From: Sipunculus nudus
Lineage: Eukaryota; Annelida; Sipuncula; Golfingiida; Sipunculidae
Length of the DNA stretch: 64,000 bases
Assembly (NCBI GenBank): GCA_026874595.1
Contig: CM049318.1
Span: forward strand, 57,209,750 to 57,273,749
Direction of reading: 5' to 3'
Shown: in pieces, positions 12,725 to 25,800 of the stretch
How positions within the stretch are numbered: the stretch's first letter is position 1
Layout: each line of letters begins with the position of its first letter
Program-made: the position numbers and the translations under genes
The notes under the pieces: model-generated
Seen by the model: the letters and a program-made list of their open reading frames with translations, nothing else
Database searches by the model: none
What the model was told of the DNA's origin: nothing

Positions 12725-13330
12725 ACAGAGCGGGTGGGTAATTTTATTTTTATACCCCGTTTATGACGGGACGTATTATAGTATACCTATGGGCAGTCGT
12801 ACCGTCCGTCCGCCTGTACGTTAACTTCTAATGTCGCCACGATAACTTACCGGGGCTGTGTCTGATTTACACGAAACTTACCATAACAACTTTCCAATAG
12901 ATTATCTCGCCCGAGTTCGATTATGGGCAAATCCATGCATATTTAATACGGTTGGAATTTGTTAGGCCACTATGTTTCGTCGCCGCGATAACTTACAAGA
13001 AATATGATAGATTTTGAAATATTAATCAATATAATAGCTCACCTACGTTCGATTTTCAGCAAAATCCTTGCATATTTAATGACGTCAGAGATCACCAGAC
13101 TTTGATGTCGCTGTGATGACTTATTAAAACTCTGACGGATTTTCATGAAACTCATTTATGAATATTTAGCAATACAGATTCTAATCTGTATTACTATACA
13201 AGCAAAATGCACGCATATTTAACGAGGTAAGAGGTAACAAGGTATGCGACAGGCGTATTATGCACCATTTGCAATGCTCTTGTTCCAATTAACGGGTTTA
13301 CACAAATGCGAACCAATTTGACAGCATGCA
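12725..13330. repeat. Dispersed repeat with internal degenerate units (left copy)
   Basis: Starts with a hairpin-like CCCGTTTATGACGGGACGTATTATAGTATAC, then CCGTCCGTCCG, then about four degenerate units of roughly 120-150 bp built on TGTCGC...GATAACTTACC, a dark-to-light CGCCCGAGTTCGATT-like segment and ATCCATGCATATTTAA. The partner at about 62070-62650 has the same structure. I have the impression that this CGTATTATGGTATAC class of repeat is common in molluscan genomes; that is recollection, not a search result. Confidence 0.6.
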
Positions 13331-13684
13331 TAAAAAAAACAAATGTGCCACAATTCTTGAAGCGGTGCACACAGAGATAATATATTTATTGTTTACTTAC
13401 CGAAATTTAACCAAAATAAATATGATTTGAATACACGTAATGATTTTTTTTTTCAGGGACTTACGCAATTATTCATGTTATTATTAATGAATATTAATAT
13501 ATATTATAATATTGACTATAATAAATGACTGTCGTGGCACCTAACCGTTGTCACACAACTCCTCTGTGGCCTCTGAAATGCCCGTGTTCCGTCTTGAGGT
13601 GTAGCGAGTGATAGAAAGTGTGTCTTGAGAAAGTTTTCGATAGTTTCCCATTAAACTTGATGATTTTGACAATATTTCTCAAAG

Positions 13685-13740
13685 GGGCTATAAAAGCACC
13701 GTCCGTCAGAAACTGCGCCAGTATATAAACCATTGAAACC
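13685..13740 (+). promoter_or_regulatory. Conserved TATA-box/initiator-like block (left copy)
   Basis: GGGGCTATAAAAG puts a consensus TATA box at 13689-13696; CCAGTA with its A at 13720 lies 31 bp downstream of the first T, the usual TATA-to-initiator spacing. About 60 bp around it is clearly better conserved with the right copy (63001-63060) than its surroundings. No plus-strand product is recognisable downstream. On the minus strand the same bases encode a conserved open stretch (FLTDGAFIAP), so a coding explanation is possible. Confidence 0.35.
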
Positions 13741-14689
13741 CAGTTGGGTTCCAACTCGACCAGGAGAAAACCCGTCCCATATTCCTGACGCTTTATCTTG
13801 GTAAAGAGTACTCAAATCCGACTCGAGAAACATCTCTCGAACATCTCTAGTCCAAATGTATATCCGTTTCAGTCTTTTCCTTGTTAAAGAACAAAGATAT
13901 GTTTTTTAAGAAACAAGTTACAATTTTTTTAACTGATACAAGTTCCTGTGCCATCGAACGGGCTTTGTGGTCTTTCATATTTATTTGTGTCTTTTCATTT
14001 GTTAGGGACACCTTTCTGCCGACATATGACCATGCATGTGTTGGCGAGCCTATATTATTTAATTGCACGAATTATAAATATATCGAAAGATAATGTTCTA
14101 AGTCCTTTTCAGCAACACCTGTATATTCACTGCAGGGGTCGATTTGAGAAAAATGTGTGACGGGGAGGGATGGCCCAGGTAAACAAGCATGGAATGCTAT
14201 GTACTTAATACATAACACTCGTAAGGAGAACTCTATAAAAAACACGAAATCCGGTGCTGCATTTTGGTATTAAACTTTGTCTATTTCTAAGCTTTCGCCT
14301 TTACCGTGCCCCTCTAAATTCACCCCGCCGTGACGGCGTTCTGTTAAGGCATCATATGTCCTTTTTGTAGAAGACTAAGAGAGACCTGTTCATATTTTTC
14401 TACTTTGTATAGACTAATCATCCCGGCGACCTTAGTCAATTACTTCCCATATATATGCCATTATCCCGAAGAAACTCGATGACAAACAGAACTTAAGTGT
14501 TATGTTTTAGAGGGGCTTTATTTACAAAATGTAAAGATTTATATTGTAACATAAAGTAATTGGAAAGTTATAATGGAGTGATGCTAAATTAATAGACAAC
14601 AAGATCTGTATATGCATGGATTTTTTTTTCAGACATTGATTTTGTTTCTATTCATTTAGTTGTTTGTTGCCCCCGAGTGAGAGTATATC

Positions 14690-15456
14690 GATTCTTTATT
14701 TTTTTAAAAGCGTACACTGTGGTTCCTGTAAAATGCTTGATTATTGAGAGAGTTCACAGGTAAGGTAAATCAGGAGGTAGAATAATACAGTGCTCAAACA
14801 ATTAATAAGCTGGAGATACAAAGCCCAGGTCATTGAGGCGAGAAACCTGTTGAAAGGTTCTGGTATTACATCCTCAAGTGGAAGCAGCATGGTATTTTAT
14901 GGCAATATAATTGTTAAATTTAAAATTTGCTACACAAGATTTTTTATTAGATAGAAAGACCCTAGAAAAATATAAATGAAGATATCTATCTTGGTCTTGG
15001 CATATTGACCTCTCGCATATTTGTAAACGTTCTCATTACGTTTGAAATAATAAGTAAAAAATAAACATGTGATTTTACTTAATCTGCTACTTTAAAACCA
15101 GGGGAGAGTTTATCAACCTTTTTTAAATACGTTTATAAAAAAAACAATTGTTCTGGCTAGTGAGGCAGTGACAGTGAGAGATAAATATCTTAATTCAGAT
15201 ATTCATGCAATTCTTCAAATATATCACTTCACCAGAAGTGCTAAAAGAATAATGGATAGATGCTGATGTTTTCGCTGCATGTTCCATAGAATATAGGTCA
15301 CATTGATCTACGTTTTATTTCCTCAAAGAATCTAATAGATTCTGTCAGAGTATGAAGTTTTGACTTCCGTGGCCATACGGTTTAGTTTTTTTATTCTGTT
15401 AAGGAAGGACGGGAGGACCGACTAGGGACACAGAATGACAAGGTAACTTTGAGCCA
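14690..15456. other. No recognisable feature
   Basis: AT-rich non-coding sequence at the limit of visible homology with the right copy. Nothing beyond short runs was identified. Confidence 0.5.
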
Positions 15457-15503
15457 GCTTAGCAGAAAAGACTATTAGAGGGTGAAGGATAAATAGTTAT
15501 GGG

Positions 15504-15571
<68 letters not shown>

Positions 15572-15637
15572 CATTATAATGGATCTCTCAGCTTAGCAGA
15601 AAAGACTATTAGAGGGTGAAGGATAAATAGTTATGGG

Positions 15638-15688
<51 letters not shown>

Positions 15689-15715
15689 CTATAAGCATTA
15701 TAATGGATCTCTCAC
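15457..15715. repeat. Tandem duplication (two units, about 131 bp) with (AT)n cores
   Basis: Two near-identical units (about 15457-15587 and 15588-15715) start with CAGCTTAGCAGAAAAGACTA, pass through a long AT run and end with ATAAGCATTATAATGGATCT. The units differ mainly in AT-run length and one interruption (ACAT), as expected for recent slippage or unequal exchange. Confidence 0.9.
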
Positions 15716-16680
15716 TTGTGTGAGCTTCGACATTTGCTCACGGTTCCGTCTCTAATGGCACTAGTTTATGCTTAATATTAGCGGCAAACAGTTCTATAGA
15801 TAAAGGAATTCGCAATGGCTTAAGCGTAACCCTAATTTCTAATGGTTAATTATTTCAACATGGGGCATCTTGTTAAAGGTAACGATTTTCATAAAACTTC
15901 TGTGCAAAAGGCCGGACAGACGAACAGATAGAGGAAAACTTGTAACTACAGGCCACCGGCATGTAGGCGTTCCCTAATTTATAATAGACAAATAGTCTTA
16001 ACAAACGACATAACGTGCATAACATATGGCACCATCACATGCAATCTTTGTCTCTATGTAGTTGAAAATGGTACTCGCTTAAATTTTGAATAAATATCGT
16101 ATAAAATACAAAATCGCTTAGGGGGCACCTTCTCCTTCATTCAATCCCCTCAGCCGATACACGCCCTCGGCATTCGTGCTTCTATGAAAATACTTTCCCC
16201 CCCCCCCCGCTCCTGAAAATGGGTTCCTACAAAATATGGTTAAATACTGTATACCTCGTTGTAAGGGCCTGTGTGTGGAGGGGGAAAGCAGTGGCGAGAG
16301 GCACGAGATTAGGTGTTGAGGGAGGGGGTGGGAATGGGGTGAAAGGCTGGAGGGAGGAAGTACCCTACCTAACGTTTCAAAAGGAAATTTCGCTCCTGGT
16401 GCCTCTTGCTAAAAATCTATCCCAGTGAAACCACTGATTATTATAATAACCTCACCAGAAATAATGAAATTGCTTTACTAATTAAAAAAGAAATGACCGG
16501 GGTACTTCAATATAGATGTCTCTAATACCAGTTGTCCTAACCCAATTAATGATTTTTGCAAAATACTTGACCTAAGTCAGCTGACAACAGAATAGCACGT
16601 GTAACATCATCTGCAACAACCATTGACATAATATCATGATCAGTTCATGTTAATTTAGGAATATATAACTGAACACCCAG
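15716..16680. other. Non-coding; poly(C) run
   Basis: Contains a C-run at about 16196-16208 and a G-rich stretch (16310-16360). An open frame over the G-rich part (16219-16428) is compositionally biased and has no recognisable motif, so it is not called as a gene. Confidence 0.5.
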
Positions 16681-17990
16681 TGATCACTTTCCAATATAAA
16701 GACACATGATGTGTCCTTAAGGAATTCATGTCCATATGCCGATAGCACAGGATATGACCTAAAGTCTTTCATCCAAGATTTGAATATTACACAGATAAAT
16801 ATTATAAATACAATGCACAAAGCTCAAACAGTCGAAATTGCATGTGATTTACGGAAACTTATGTTCAGTACTATATATAATAACCACGCACCGCTGCATA
16901 AGACACGCGTAAAAATGAAGAGACTAGTCAATATAAATTATGATACCCGTAATACTTCGAAATATTGAGATAATATTCATCGGAAAGAAATCTTAAAAAC
17001 TAAGTGAACACACAAATAAAAGAGCATAAAACACCGTTCTTTAGCAAAATACATGACGCAGGGAAAACAACAGAAGATATGGAGAGTTATTAATAATGTT
17101 TTAGGTAAAGGGCAAAGAAAAACAAGTGTAATTTAATGAAATATTGATGAGGCATATACATACATCCCAAATATTAATAAGTTGCTATATGATTAACTCC
17201 CGAAAACCCAAATAACCTTACCGGTGGCACCAAACACATTTATATTTGTAGACTTTGATTCTGAATTCATATACATACAATTATCAAAAAACTCTGATGA
17301 ACAAGACATTCTTGGGTTTGATTCAAATCCACTTAAACCAGGTGCCTGAGTCACATCGCCTAGCTTAGCTTCGTTATCTGAACTATGGCTATCGCACAAG
17401 GAGCTTCTTAATAATTGGGAAGATGCAAAAATAATGCTAGTATACAAAAGTAAGGGTCCTTAGAAATACCCGTGAAATTTGCGGCCTAAAATCATATTAA
17501 CACATATTGCAAAAGTCTCTGAAAGGAGTATTCTTGATCAAATAATGAAATATTTAATTACCTATTCCACATGACTAATTGGCATTGCTAACAAATCATT
17601 TTACGCAAACAACCTTGCAAAAATTGATAGATGTTTAGCTAGAAGCTGTTGAATCTAAAAGATACCGGTGCGTGTATTTCCGACCTCAAGATATATATTT
17701 ATTAATTTGCTAAATAAAAAGAGGATATATGAATTAATTTGTGATGTACATGACCTACTGGCAAATTTTCTTTCTGGCAGAAATCAGGTTGCAAAGATGG
17801 GAAATGACACATCTTCACCACACCGTATCTCCACAGGTTTTTCGCAAGGGTTCCTTTTTTGGTTCCACTCTTGCTCCTATTATATGTGAATGATATGTGG
17901 TAATCCTGGAAACTGTTATTGTAATTTATTTGCAGATAACACTGTCTTATTCATTTCCAATGCGGAGTCGAACCCTGTTTAACAGGAGAT
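16680..17990 (+). mobile_element. Decayed non-LTR retrotransposon (endonuclease/RT fragments)
   Basis: Scattered plus-strand pieces of a non-LTR ORF2 in several frames: NNHAPLHKTRVKMKRLVN (about 16880-16940), the linker after the endonuclease; NWEDAKIMLVYKSKGP and LRPKIILTHIAKVSERSIL (about 17415-17535), RT box 1-2; ANFLSGRNQVAKMGN...STGFSQG (about 17760-17850), the GVPQG region; and LFADNTVLFISNAES (about 17927-17970) in place of FADDT. Order and spacing are right for a CR1/Jockey/RTE-type RT, but the exact clade cannot be set. Many stops; dead. Confidence 0.75.
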
Positions 17991-19320
17991 ACAAGCTGGA
18001 GTAGATGGCATAATAGACTATATTAATTTGATTGGTTCTCATTACCTCCCTGTATGAAGGCATACTGGTCACTTTTGTATTACCATATTTGGATATATAT
18101 GATCTTTGTGATCTTTGTCTTTTTCATTATGATTCATATCATAGTTTTACTTTCATGTCAGAGAAAAGGTAAACAGAGTAATTTGACCCATCAATGTTAC
18201 ATTGTTAACACTGCCAGGCATGGCCTTGGGTACTATGGTATATTGTATTCAAGGCCTGAATGGCTCACACAACAACCTGGTGTTTTCTACGTGGTCCACT
18301 GACCACTTCCAAAAGAGTTATGCAACTCACTCGCAGTGTTTCCAATATGTAGAAGCAAGCTTGAATGCAATGAAAAATAAATATTAAGAATATGGAAAAT
18401 ATACTTGAACTATGTACATTAAACTGCTGTTTGTTTATTGTCATAAACAGACTGATAAATAATAACTATCAATGTGAGGCTAGTTACCCATGCATGACAG
18501 ACTCTATTATTCCATCTCACATTAGGCTATTAGTCGCTGGTCAACTGTGTTAAATTGTGCGGTGAGATAAAGGTTTTAGATAATACCGTCGTCTAATGTT
18601 TACCTTGGTTTAGCGACCACTTCAAAATAATGACCTATGTTTCACGGTCCAAATAATTCTTTTTTTCCTCTTTATATCACATTAATTGTTCAATATGCAC
18701 GCTAATCGTAACGAGTGGATATTCTTATACTCCAGGCCTATATATTGTATATGGATAATAGGCCCATGAAAGATCTGATATCGTTTATAATCTTAATCTT
18801 TAATTTACAGGCTACATAAAAGATATGTTATTTTTTATAATACAATATAGGTAACATAATATATGTTATTTTTTATAATACAATATATGAGGTTTTGCCT
18901 TTCGACAGTTAAACCTACAGGTTGGGTCGCTTGGATAATATACATGAAATGCCAATTTTGAATATCGCTAAATTATAGATTGTCCTTCACCTGTGCAGAT
19001 AAGGCGCCTTATTAACAAAGGTATCATTTCACAATAAATTTCCCTTTCGCGAATATCGCGAATCTGAAACCCAGTCGAAAAGAAAGCCGGCCACAGTGTA
19101 TGTGAAATAATATATCCATAAAGTTTTTGATTTCCATGATACTTTTGATTTCAAAGATTATAATAATAATTAACTCACCTGTATCTAGTCTTCGGGGCGG
19201 TCTGTGATGTATGCCGGTAGCTTCGAACAGGCTAAAAGTTACGCCCATAGCTTGTCCAATACATGCTCTGGAGGGAAACATACCACTTAGACTTGGATAT
19301 TGATTTTATATTCAAGATTT
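17990..19320. other. No gene seen; short direct repeat
   Basis: AT-rich. The only structure noted is an immediate near-exact direct repeat of about 45 bp at 18822-18890 (ATGTTATTTTTTATAATACA twice). Two short overlapping open frames (18054-18387) have no recognisable features. Confidence 0.5.
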
Positions 19321-19539
19321 ATTTAGGCGTTCAGCCCTACTTTTTTTAGTGGCGCCACCTGTTGGACTTGTTATGGACTTACGTGAATTGTTTGGCCTAA
19401 TGCGTTTAGAAACTTGTGCAAACAATGGAGGTAACATAATGAGTTTTCGTCATTAAACTCATGTGGCGACAATTACTTGGAGCTTTGGATTTTATATTAA
19501 ATAAAGGAACGTCGTAAACTCATTGACTCTTACGCCAAA
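19320..19539 (+). other. Possible BEL/Pao leader or LTR remnant
   Basis: Sequence immediately upstream of the gag-like start. It contains TGTTGGACTTGTTATGGACT (19369-19388) and TGTGGCGACAATTACTTGGA (about 19461-19480), which could be an LTR end followed by a TGGCGAC-type primer binding site. I found no second LTR copy downstream of 29.7 kb, so this is a suggestion only. Confidence 0.25.
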
Positions 19540-21175
19540 ATGAGTAGTAAGAAAAGGGGAAGTGGAACCACAGGAGAGGAAGCTAAACTTGTTGAATTTC
19601 GTGCGCGTTTTTCCATGTTAAGCCTTAAACAGACAATTGAAAACAAAGAAAACAATGTACGACAACGAAAGGAGGCACTGGAATTTAAAAAAACAGTTAT
19701 AGATTGCATCGGCAGGTGCTTCCATTTTCAGAAGTTATGACACAGAACTTGAGAATTCGGACCCTTTGGTCCCGTTACAGAATAATGGTATATTGACGTG
19801 AAATGAGTCCCCATAAGTGTAAGGTGGTTAACTTCCCAGTCTCGATAGGTAGGTAGTCTGGTGGCGAATAAGGAACCAATGATTGAAGTCTTTATGATAA
19901 TGAGCCAACATGAAAGTCTGCAATGGTGAGGTGGAGAGCTGTGTATTGTGCTACAGACGTGTGACGTTTTACTACATAACATTCAACTGTATGCAAGTGG
20001 AAGGGCCAAATTGGTGTGCACTCTGTAAGTTAGGGCATCTGCCTGACGCTAAAGGCAAAAATGGCCCACCGTTACATCCCGTTTCTATGGGATCTGTTGG
20101 AGAAAAACAAACAAACAGGATAATTTAGTACATATACATAGTATACTTCGAGTTTCTCATGAACAATTTAGTGAACGTTGTATTGACGAAAACAGCCTGA
20201 GAAGCAAGTTTTGGATGAGACTCTTCCATAACAGATGCTGGGATAAGTGGTGCAGTTCGAGGTGAGTTAACTGTTACTGATAATGAAAGCGGTGATCATA
20301 AGATCAGCCTTAATATTAGGGAAAACGCATTCACTCCCAAATGCCATATTTGTGCAAACGCTCCTTCATCTGAGACGCTAAACCGCCAAGAGCCAACTGT
20401 CAGAGACACAATGTTCAACTAAAGCCTAAAGTTACTGGTAATGTACAGAATGGTATGTGAACAAAAATGAGCCTTTGTATGAGTTGCTAAGGCGCCAAAA
20501 TGATATTGCTGAGATGCTGGTCGATCAACCAAAGAAAGCAGCTTTACCTAGAAAGGACATCTTTGATGGTCGAATGCAGAACTATATGCATTTATTACAG
20601 CATTTGAACACAATATTGATTCCCTGACAGCAAACATCTAAGACAAGCTGAACTATCTTTGGCAATATACGACAGGTAGACCCAGGGATATAGTAAAATC
20701 CTGCATGGGTAAAGATCCAAATTTGGGATATCTAGATGCTCGGAGGGAAGAATATGGTGACTAATACCGTATAATCAAAGCATATGAGGAGAAAATTCAT
20801 TAGGATAGAGCCAAAAATATGATATTCAAATCATTCCGTCATCATACAGAAACTGATGCTAAACTACCATACAGACTGAGCGACAAACGGAGAAATAGAG
20901 CAAACTCTTTTAGAGAGGAGAGGATGATATTTCCACCTTTCAATGACTTTGTTATGTTTGTCAAAAGACAGGGTGCGATTTTCACAGACTCGGCTTTTAT
21001 AGGTATATCAGATCTACACAATTATAGCAATGGTAAACCAATAAAACAGAAACCAAAGAGTGCTGTCACTTACGTCAGATAAAGTTGACCTGAGTATTAA
21101 TCCAGATTCCAGTGCCTTATTCCCCACATGCGCCTTTGATGAGTCTTGTTTTATATAACAGAAACATTGACCACG
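19540..21175 (+). pseudogene. BEL/Pao gag region (DUF1759-like), broken
   Basis: Begins with an ATG frame MSSKKRGSGTTGEEAKLVEF typical of BEL gag starts. After frameshifts the plus strand reads EPLYELLRRQNDIAEMLVDQ, LPRKDIFDG, LNYLWQYTTG, DIVKSCMGKDPNLGYLDARR and KLPYRLSDKRRNRA, matching in order the DUF1759-type capsid region of BEL/Pao elements, with FVMFVKRQG as the segment before the zinc-knuckle area. At least four stops or frameshifts. The coding trace is cut at 21176-21183 by the hAT insertion and continues after 27880. Assembly of retrotransposon particles would be its ancestral role. Confidence 0.75.
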
Positions 21176-21183
21176 CTCTTGAG
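21176..21183. repeat. 8-bp target-site duplication, left (CTCTTGAG)
   Basis: CTCTTGAG lies directly before the left terminal CAGAGTTGGG and is repeated exactly after the right terminus at 27880-27887. Eight bases is the hAT signature. Confidence 0.9.
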
Positions 21184-21896
21184 CAGAGTTGGGTCCAAAA
21201 GTACTCGTACTCATAGTACTCGTACTCATGAGTACTTTTTTCAGTACTCAGTACTCGTACTCGAGTACTTTTTAAAAATCACAAAAGTACTCGTAGGTGT
21301 ACTCGAGTACTTTGAAGTACTAGGTAATCATATGAGTAATTCATAAGTCCTCTGGGTATTTCATATATTTCTAAATAAACTTTAATCTCAATTCATTGTA
21401 TTAGTAATAGTTTATTATAGAATATTATAGTAAGATATTATATATGATATATAACATATATAATATCTTATAGTAATCCATCTGTTATTATAACTGAAAC
21501 TATTACAGCATTTAAGAATCGGTAACTACTAATATAAAAGGGCTTCTATTACTGATACTTACACTTTTATTCAATATAAAATATAAATAAATTGAACTAA
21601 TTTATTATTAATACATTCATGCAATTCATGTGTACAGCATTATATATTTCCAGCAAGATAAGTACTACATAGTGTTCAATAAAACATTTAACCAGCCAAT
21701 TCATACCGAGTAATATTTAAAAGAAAAATTCTAATTTTTGAAAGATCCCAAAATAAAAAGGTTAAGGTTTGCCACAATTCAATACAATAAAATATACTCA
21801 GAACCTGTTCATCATAAAATAAACTAAGCAGTGCTCCGGGGCCTGGGATAATCAAGCTTGAATTGATTTATATCTGAAACTAAATGTGAGTGTAGT

Positions 21897-22670
21897 AGTC
21901 CATGGGCTAGGAGGGGTCACCGTGCACCCCCTCTTGGATTTTATGACATAGGTTTTTTAGGTCCCCAAGTATGTCCAATTAATGAATTAAGATGTTAACA
22001 TTGAATATTTTGGGATACACTATCCTTTTAAGCCATTTAAAGACAAACGCGTCATTACGCACGGCATCCGCGGACAGGTAGCCTTTATAAGGGGTAGGGG
22101 TATGTAAATGCTTATAGCTCGCTTAATATTTGACATATTCACTTCAAATAAAGTGCATTATGTTTGCAAATAGTGGGGAAACGTCTCTGAAAACAAAAAA
22201 TTATATGAATGTATTATGTAATTTTGTTGATTAAGCAATTAATCACTATACTTTTTTAAAATCCAAAATGAAAATTGAATTTTACAGCTTTTTTTTTCAT
22301 TTTTCACAATAGTTGTTTATTTTAGAGATGATGTTGCATTTTTATATTTCTAGTGCATTAATACATTAGCTCCTGACATTCTCACAAATAATGTTGATAT
22401 AATTATGAATATTTGACCATATACACCTGCAATGAATGACCCATTGTTAATTCTATTTTAAGTTATCCCCTGTTGATCAGAAGGATGTGGTGTCCCATTT
22501 TCCTCTCCAGATGCATTGATTTTCACTGTAATGCTTCCTTGATAGTATGAATTGTACTTTGTCTGAACCTAAAGGTGTTTATTGGTTTTAGAAACAATAG
22601 AAACCCTTTCTTAAGTTATTTTTAATATATAATAATTATACAAAAATAATCATATTTAAGCCATTGTATA
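21897..22670 (+). repeat. Arm repeat R1 inside the hAT
   Basis: Starts AGTCCATGGGCTAGGAGG, then GGATTTTATGACATAGGT, a CGCGTCATTACGC segment and TTAATATTTGACATATTCAC. It is directly repeated by R2 (about 22680-23430) and inverted at about 26250-26988, whose far end CTCCTAGCCCATGGACT mirrors the R1 start. Confidence 0.75.
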
Positions 22671-22679
22671 TGGTCTCCG

Positions 22680-22972
22680 TGCCCCCCCCCCCTAGGATTT
22701 TATGGCATAGGTAGTTTTAAATTCCCAAATATGTCCAGTTAATGAATTAACATTTTAACACTGATTATTGAAGGAAACAATATGCTTTTAAGCCATTTAA
22801 AGACAGCCGCGTCATCACGCACCCACCCGAAGACAGGTAGCCTTGATAAGGGGGTACGGGTATGTAAATACTTATAGCTCGCTTAATATTTGACATATTC
22901 ACTTCAAATAAACTACATTGTATCTGCAAATACTTGGGAATTTCACTGATGAAAATAATTTGATCAGTGTTT

Positions 22973-23019
<47 letters not shown>

Positions 23020-23430
23020 ATTAAGCAATTAATTACGATATTAATAAAATATCGTGAAAGGATATTGAATTTGACAGCTTTTTTTATTTTTTCCAACAAT
23101 GGTTTTGTTTGAGATGATGTTGAAATTTCTAAAAATTCTAGTGCATAAATACATTAGTTCTTGACACTTAAACAGATACTTTAGCTTAAATTATGAATAA
23201 TAAGCCATTTACACATGCACTGAATGACCCTTTGTATATAAGATAAATGTGGTGTTCCATTTTCCTGTCGAGATGTACTTGATTTTCATTGTGATGCTTC
23301 CCTGATACTATAAATAGTTTTTTTCCTGAACCTGAATGTGTTTATTGGCTTAAATGATAAAAAGAGACCTCTCTGAAGATTATTTGAAAACAGTATAATC
23401 ACAAATAATAATTATGTGAAATTTCTAATT
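22680..23430 (+). repeat. Arm repeat R2 (direct copy of R1)
   Basis: Begins with a C-run (22682-22692) and CTAGGATTTTATGGCATAGG, and follows R1 feature by feature, including the TTAATATTTGACATATTCAC segment and a CCTGAATGTGTTTATTGG end. Contains an extra (AT)n run at 22980-23012. Its inverted partner lies at about 25800-26215. Confidence 0.7.
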
Positions 23431-25800
23431 GATAGAAAATCAATCCGTTATGCTGATCAATCTGAAACATTATGATGAAGTTGTCCACAAAATCGAAGAC
23501 CAAGTATTAACAATTTAACTAATGTGAAGCTTAGTTCATTAAACCTGTATGCAGTATAAGTATAACGTCTTGTACCACAAAATCATGTATAATCAAGTCA
23601 TGTGTAAAGGAGAAAGAACAGGAAGGCATGCACTACAGTTTCAATTATTATACAAAATTAATAATTACGGCATATACAGCTTAATAACATTATTTGGTGT
23701 TGCTTGATTTTGGTGTTGTATTTATTGATTTGATTTTTTATATTTTTGTTACGATTATATTATGACGGAGTCATTAGTTACCTTGTTATATTTAAATACC
23801 ATGTTGATTTCAGAATTTCTTGCAAGGAAATGTACTAAAAGGTTTAAATTTAAACAAATCACAGATTCTAATCTAAATGTATATTGATGGATCAGAGTGA
23901 ACATTTTTTATGGTATCTTTTCAATGCGATCGTATGTAATGGAAGGACATGGTATAGGAGTACATGTATTAACAGCAGTGAGAAAGCAGAGGACCGCAAG
24001 TTTCACATCGACTGTACCATACAGGGAGGGGATCATATCTGTGCTATTAATTGGAAAGAATCTAATTCTAAAACGTACGTTTGATTTCTGATTGTAAAAA
24101 TTAAGAAAATTTACGGAGTAAACAGAGAGAAGCTATGGGTTCTAAACAGAAATGGACAAAGTCTGTGCCCTTAAACTGGACACATTTAGATCAATACAAA
24201 ATATACAATCTCTGACGTCTGCATCCAAATGTAGTATATATTTTTGTCCTATATATTTTATTTTTTCCGGTTCAACTCAGCTTCTTTAAAATGGTGTTGT
24301 AGACATTTAAAATTGGCATTTAATTTCACCTGTTTATTGCACTTTTTCAAAAGAAAACGGTTGTATATATACAATCAATGAAAATTCGAGAGGACTCATC
24401 CTCTAGCTCCTATGCATTTTAGTCTTCAAGTATTCGTTATTTATGATGAGGAATTCTGAAATTTCAGTGCCTCCTTCTGAAATTATAAAACGCAAGACCA
24501 TGCCTTTAGAAAATAGAGTAAAACAAATCAGTCATTCGCGTTTATACTCTTTATTATGCTCTTTGTCTTCCATGATATTAAATGTATTTATCAAAAGTGA
24601 ATCACCATTTTTACTTGAACGACGTTTGTTCACAAGTGGTTATTCACCCTCTTTATCGTGACAAGCCCAGTATGTTTTTATTTGATGTCCGCCAGGAATG
24701 TTAACCGGTAACCGTGATCAACATAACAAGATCTTTTTTGGAAGGAATATTCCGTATTAAGAGATAATATATTTGTCCTAGGAGGGAAAGAGACCATCGT
24801 CAGTCAAAGGCATTATGAGAAAAGTGCAAATTTCTGAATATGTTGAACGTTAATGCACAGTTCATATGCACAGTTGTGACTTATTTCAGCCGCTTATGTT
24901 CTGGTAATCTGAGCTGAAATATGATGCAAGCATCCACTTGGTGAAAGATGGATCATTACTCCCAGCTAAAATTAATAAAGTTCATTGGTTCACGGACCAC
25001 ACATCAAATGTTTACCAGGATCCATCACTGCTGATCCTTGTTATTGGCAGAGGTATGCGTGTTATTTTTAATGCTTTTCATATTCACTTTATAATTGATA
25101 CTTTAAAATAGTAAACGAATAGACAATGAACAATAAAGACAGACGCTTAAATATGAGGAATTACACAATGTACATTACCTCGTTTTGAAATAAGACAAAA
25201 GATGACACAATATGACAGACAGAATTTACAAGGTATTAAACGATAAAATAAAGGTATAAAATAAAACAATAAAACAGTATAAGCTAGAATAATAATTATC
25301 CATGATAATTTAAACTTTGCCTAAAAATTGTGGTTGATATTTTTCCTCATTACTTTTTTACAGGCCTGGTGCACTGGGCCTAGTCTTTTCAGGAATCCCA
25401 AAGAAATTGAATTAACTGGTTATAAAGGAACAATCAGGTCATGAGGACAAAAACTCACAACATTTCAGGGGGGAGGGTTAACAAAACACGGGTTAGTGCT
25501 TATACTTGGAGAAAGTTTAATATCCTTATACACTTTTAAAATCATATTGATCTGGATTGAAAGTTTACTGGTGTTTGTATTGTTTCATTACAATTACTAT
25601 GTATGGTATAAGGGAAGCTTTACAGTGCGGTATATCGAGATAGGATACGCAGCACCTCGTATACATGTTATAGAAAGGGTGATCAAAACAGAATAACACT
25701 TTATCATTAATTGATGTCTGCGTAATTTTATTTTTTCAAATGTTTTCGGGATTGACAAGGACTGATATATTAATCAACTAGAACTTCAGAAATGTCAAAA
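23430..25800. other. Spacer between hAT arms, possible captured sequence
   Basis: Less AT-rich than the arms in places and without recognisable transposase. Short open pieces such as HLVKDGSLLPAKINK (about 24935-24980) are not assigned to any family. Frames at 23884-24091 and 24443-24661 have no motif. It may be captured host DNA or eroded element sequence. Confidence 0.35.

Larger units (their letters stand above)
1370..14690. repeat. Left copy of an old segmental (tandem) duplication
   Basis: Collinear with 37205-64000 in the same orientation. Anchor pairs readable by eye are 1400/37235 (GTTGTAGAT...CACCTACATTTA), the exon at 3125/38781, 3430/39630 (TAATGCCGGCGTGCTTGTAT), the exon at 8164/51242, 8450/53800 (GAAAGAGATGAGGT), 9815/55665 (GTAAGTTGGAAAAGCATA), 10427/56243 and 60818, 12500/61790, 12730/62080, 13690/63006 and 14680/63990. 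Divergence is substantial and indels are many. Element-free homology is broken by a gypsy-type insertion (about 3.73-7.8 kb) and a LINE (about 10.94-12.5 kb). The right edge is set only by where the partner leaves the window. Confidence 0.8.

Noticed and set aside
13551-13833. Minus-strand ORFs with FLTDGAFIAP, conserved at 62919-63116
   Set aside because: Conservation is limited to about 30 residues, the two ORFs diverge and end differently, and no splice borders are visible. Kept only as an alternative reading of the TATA-like block.
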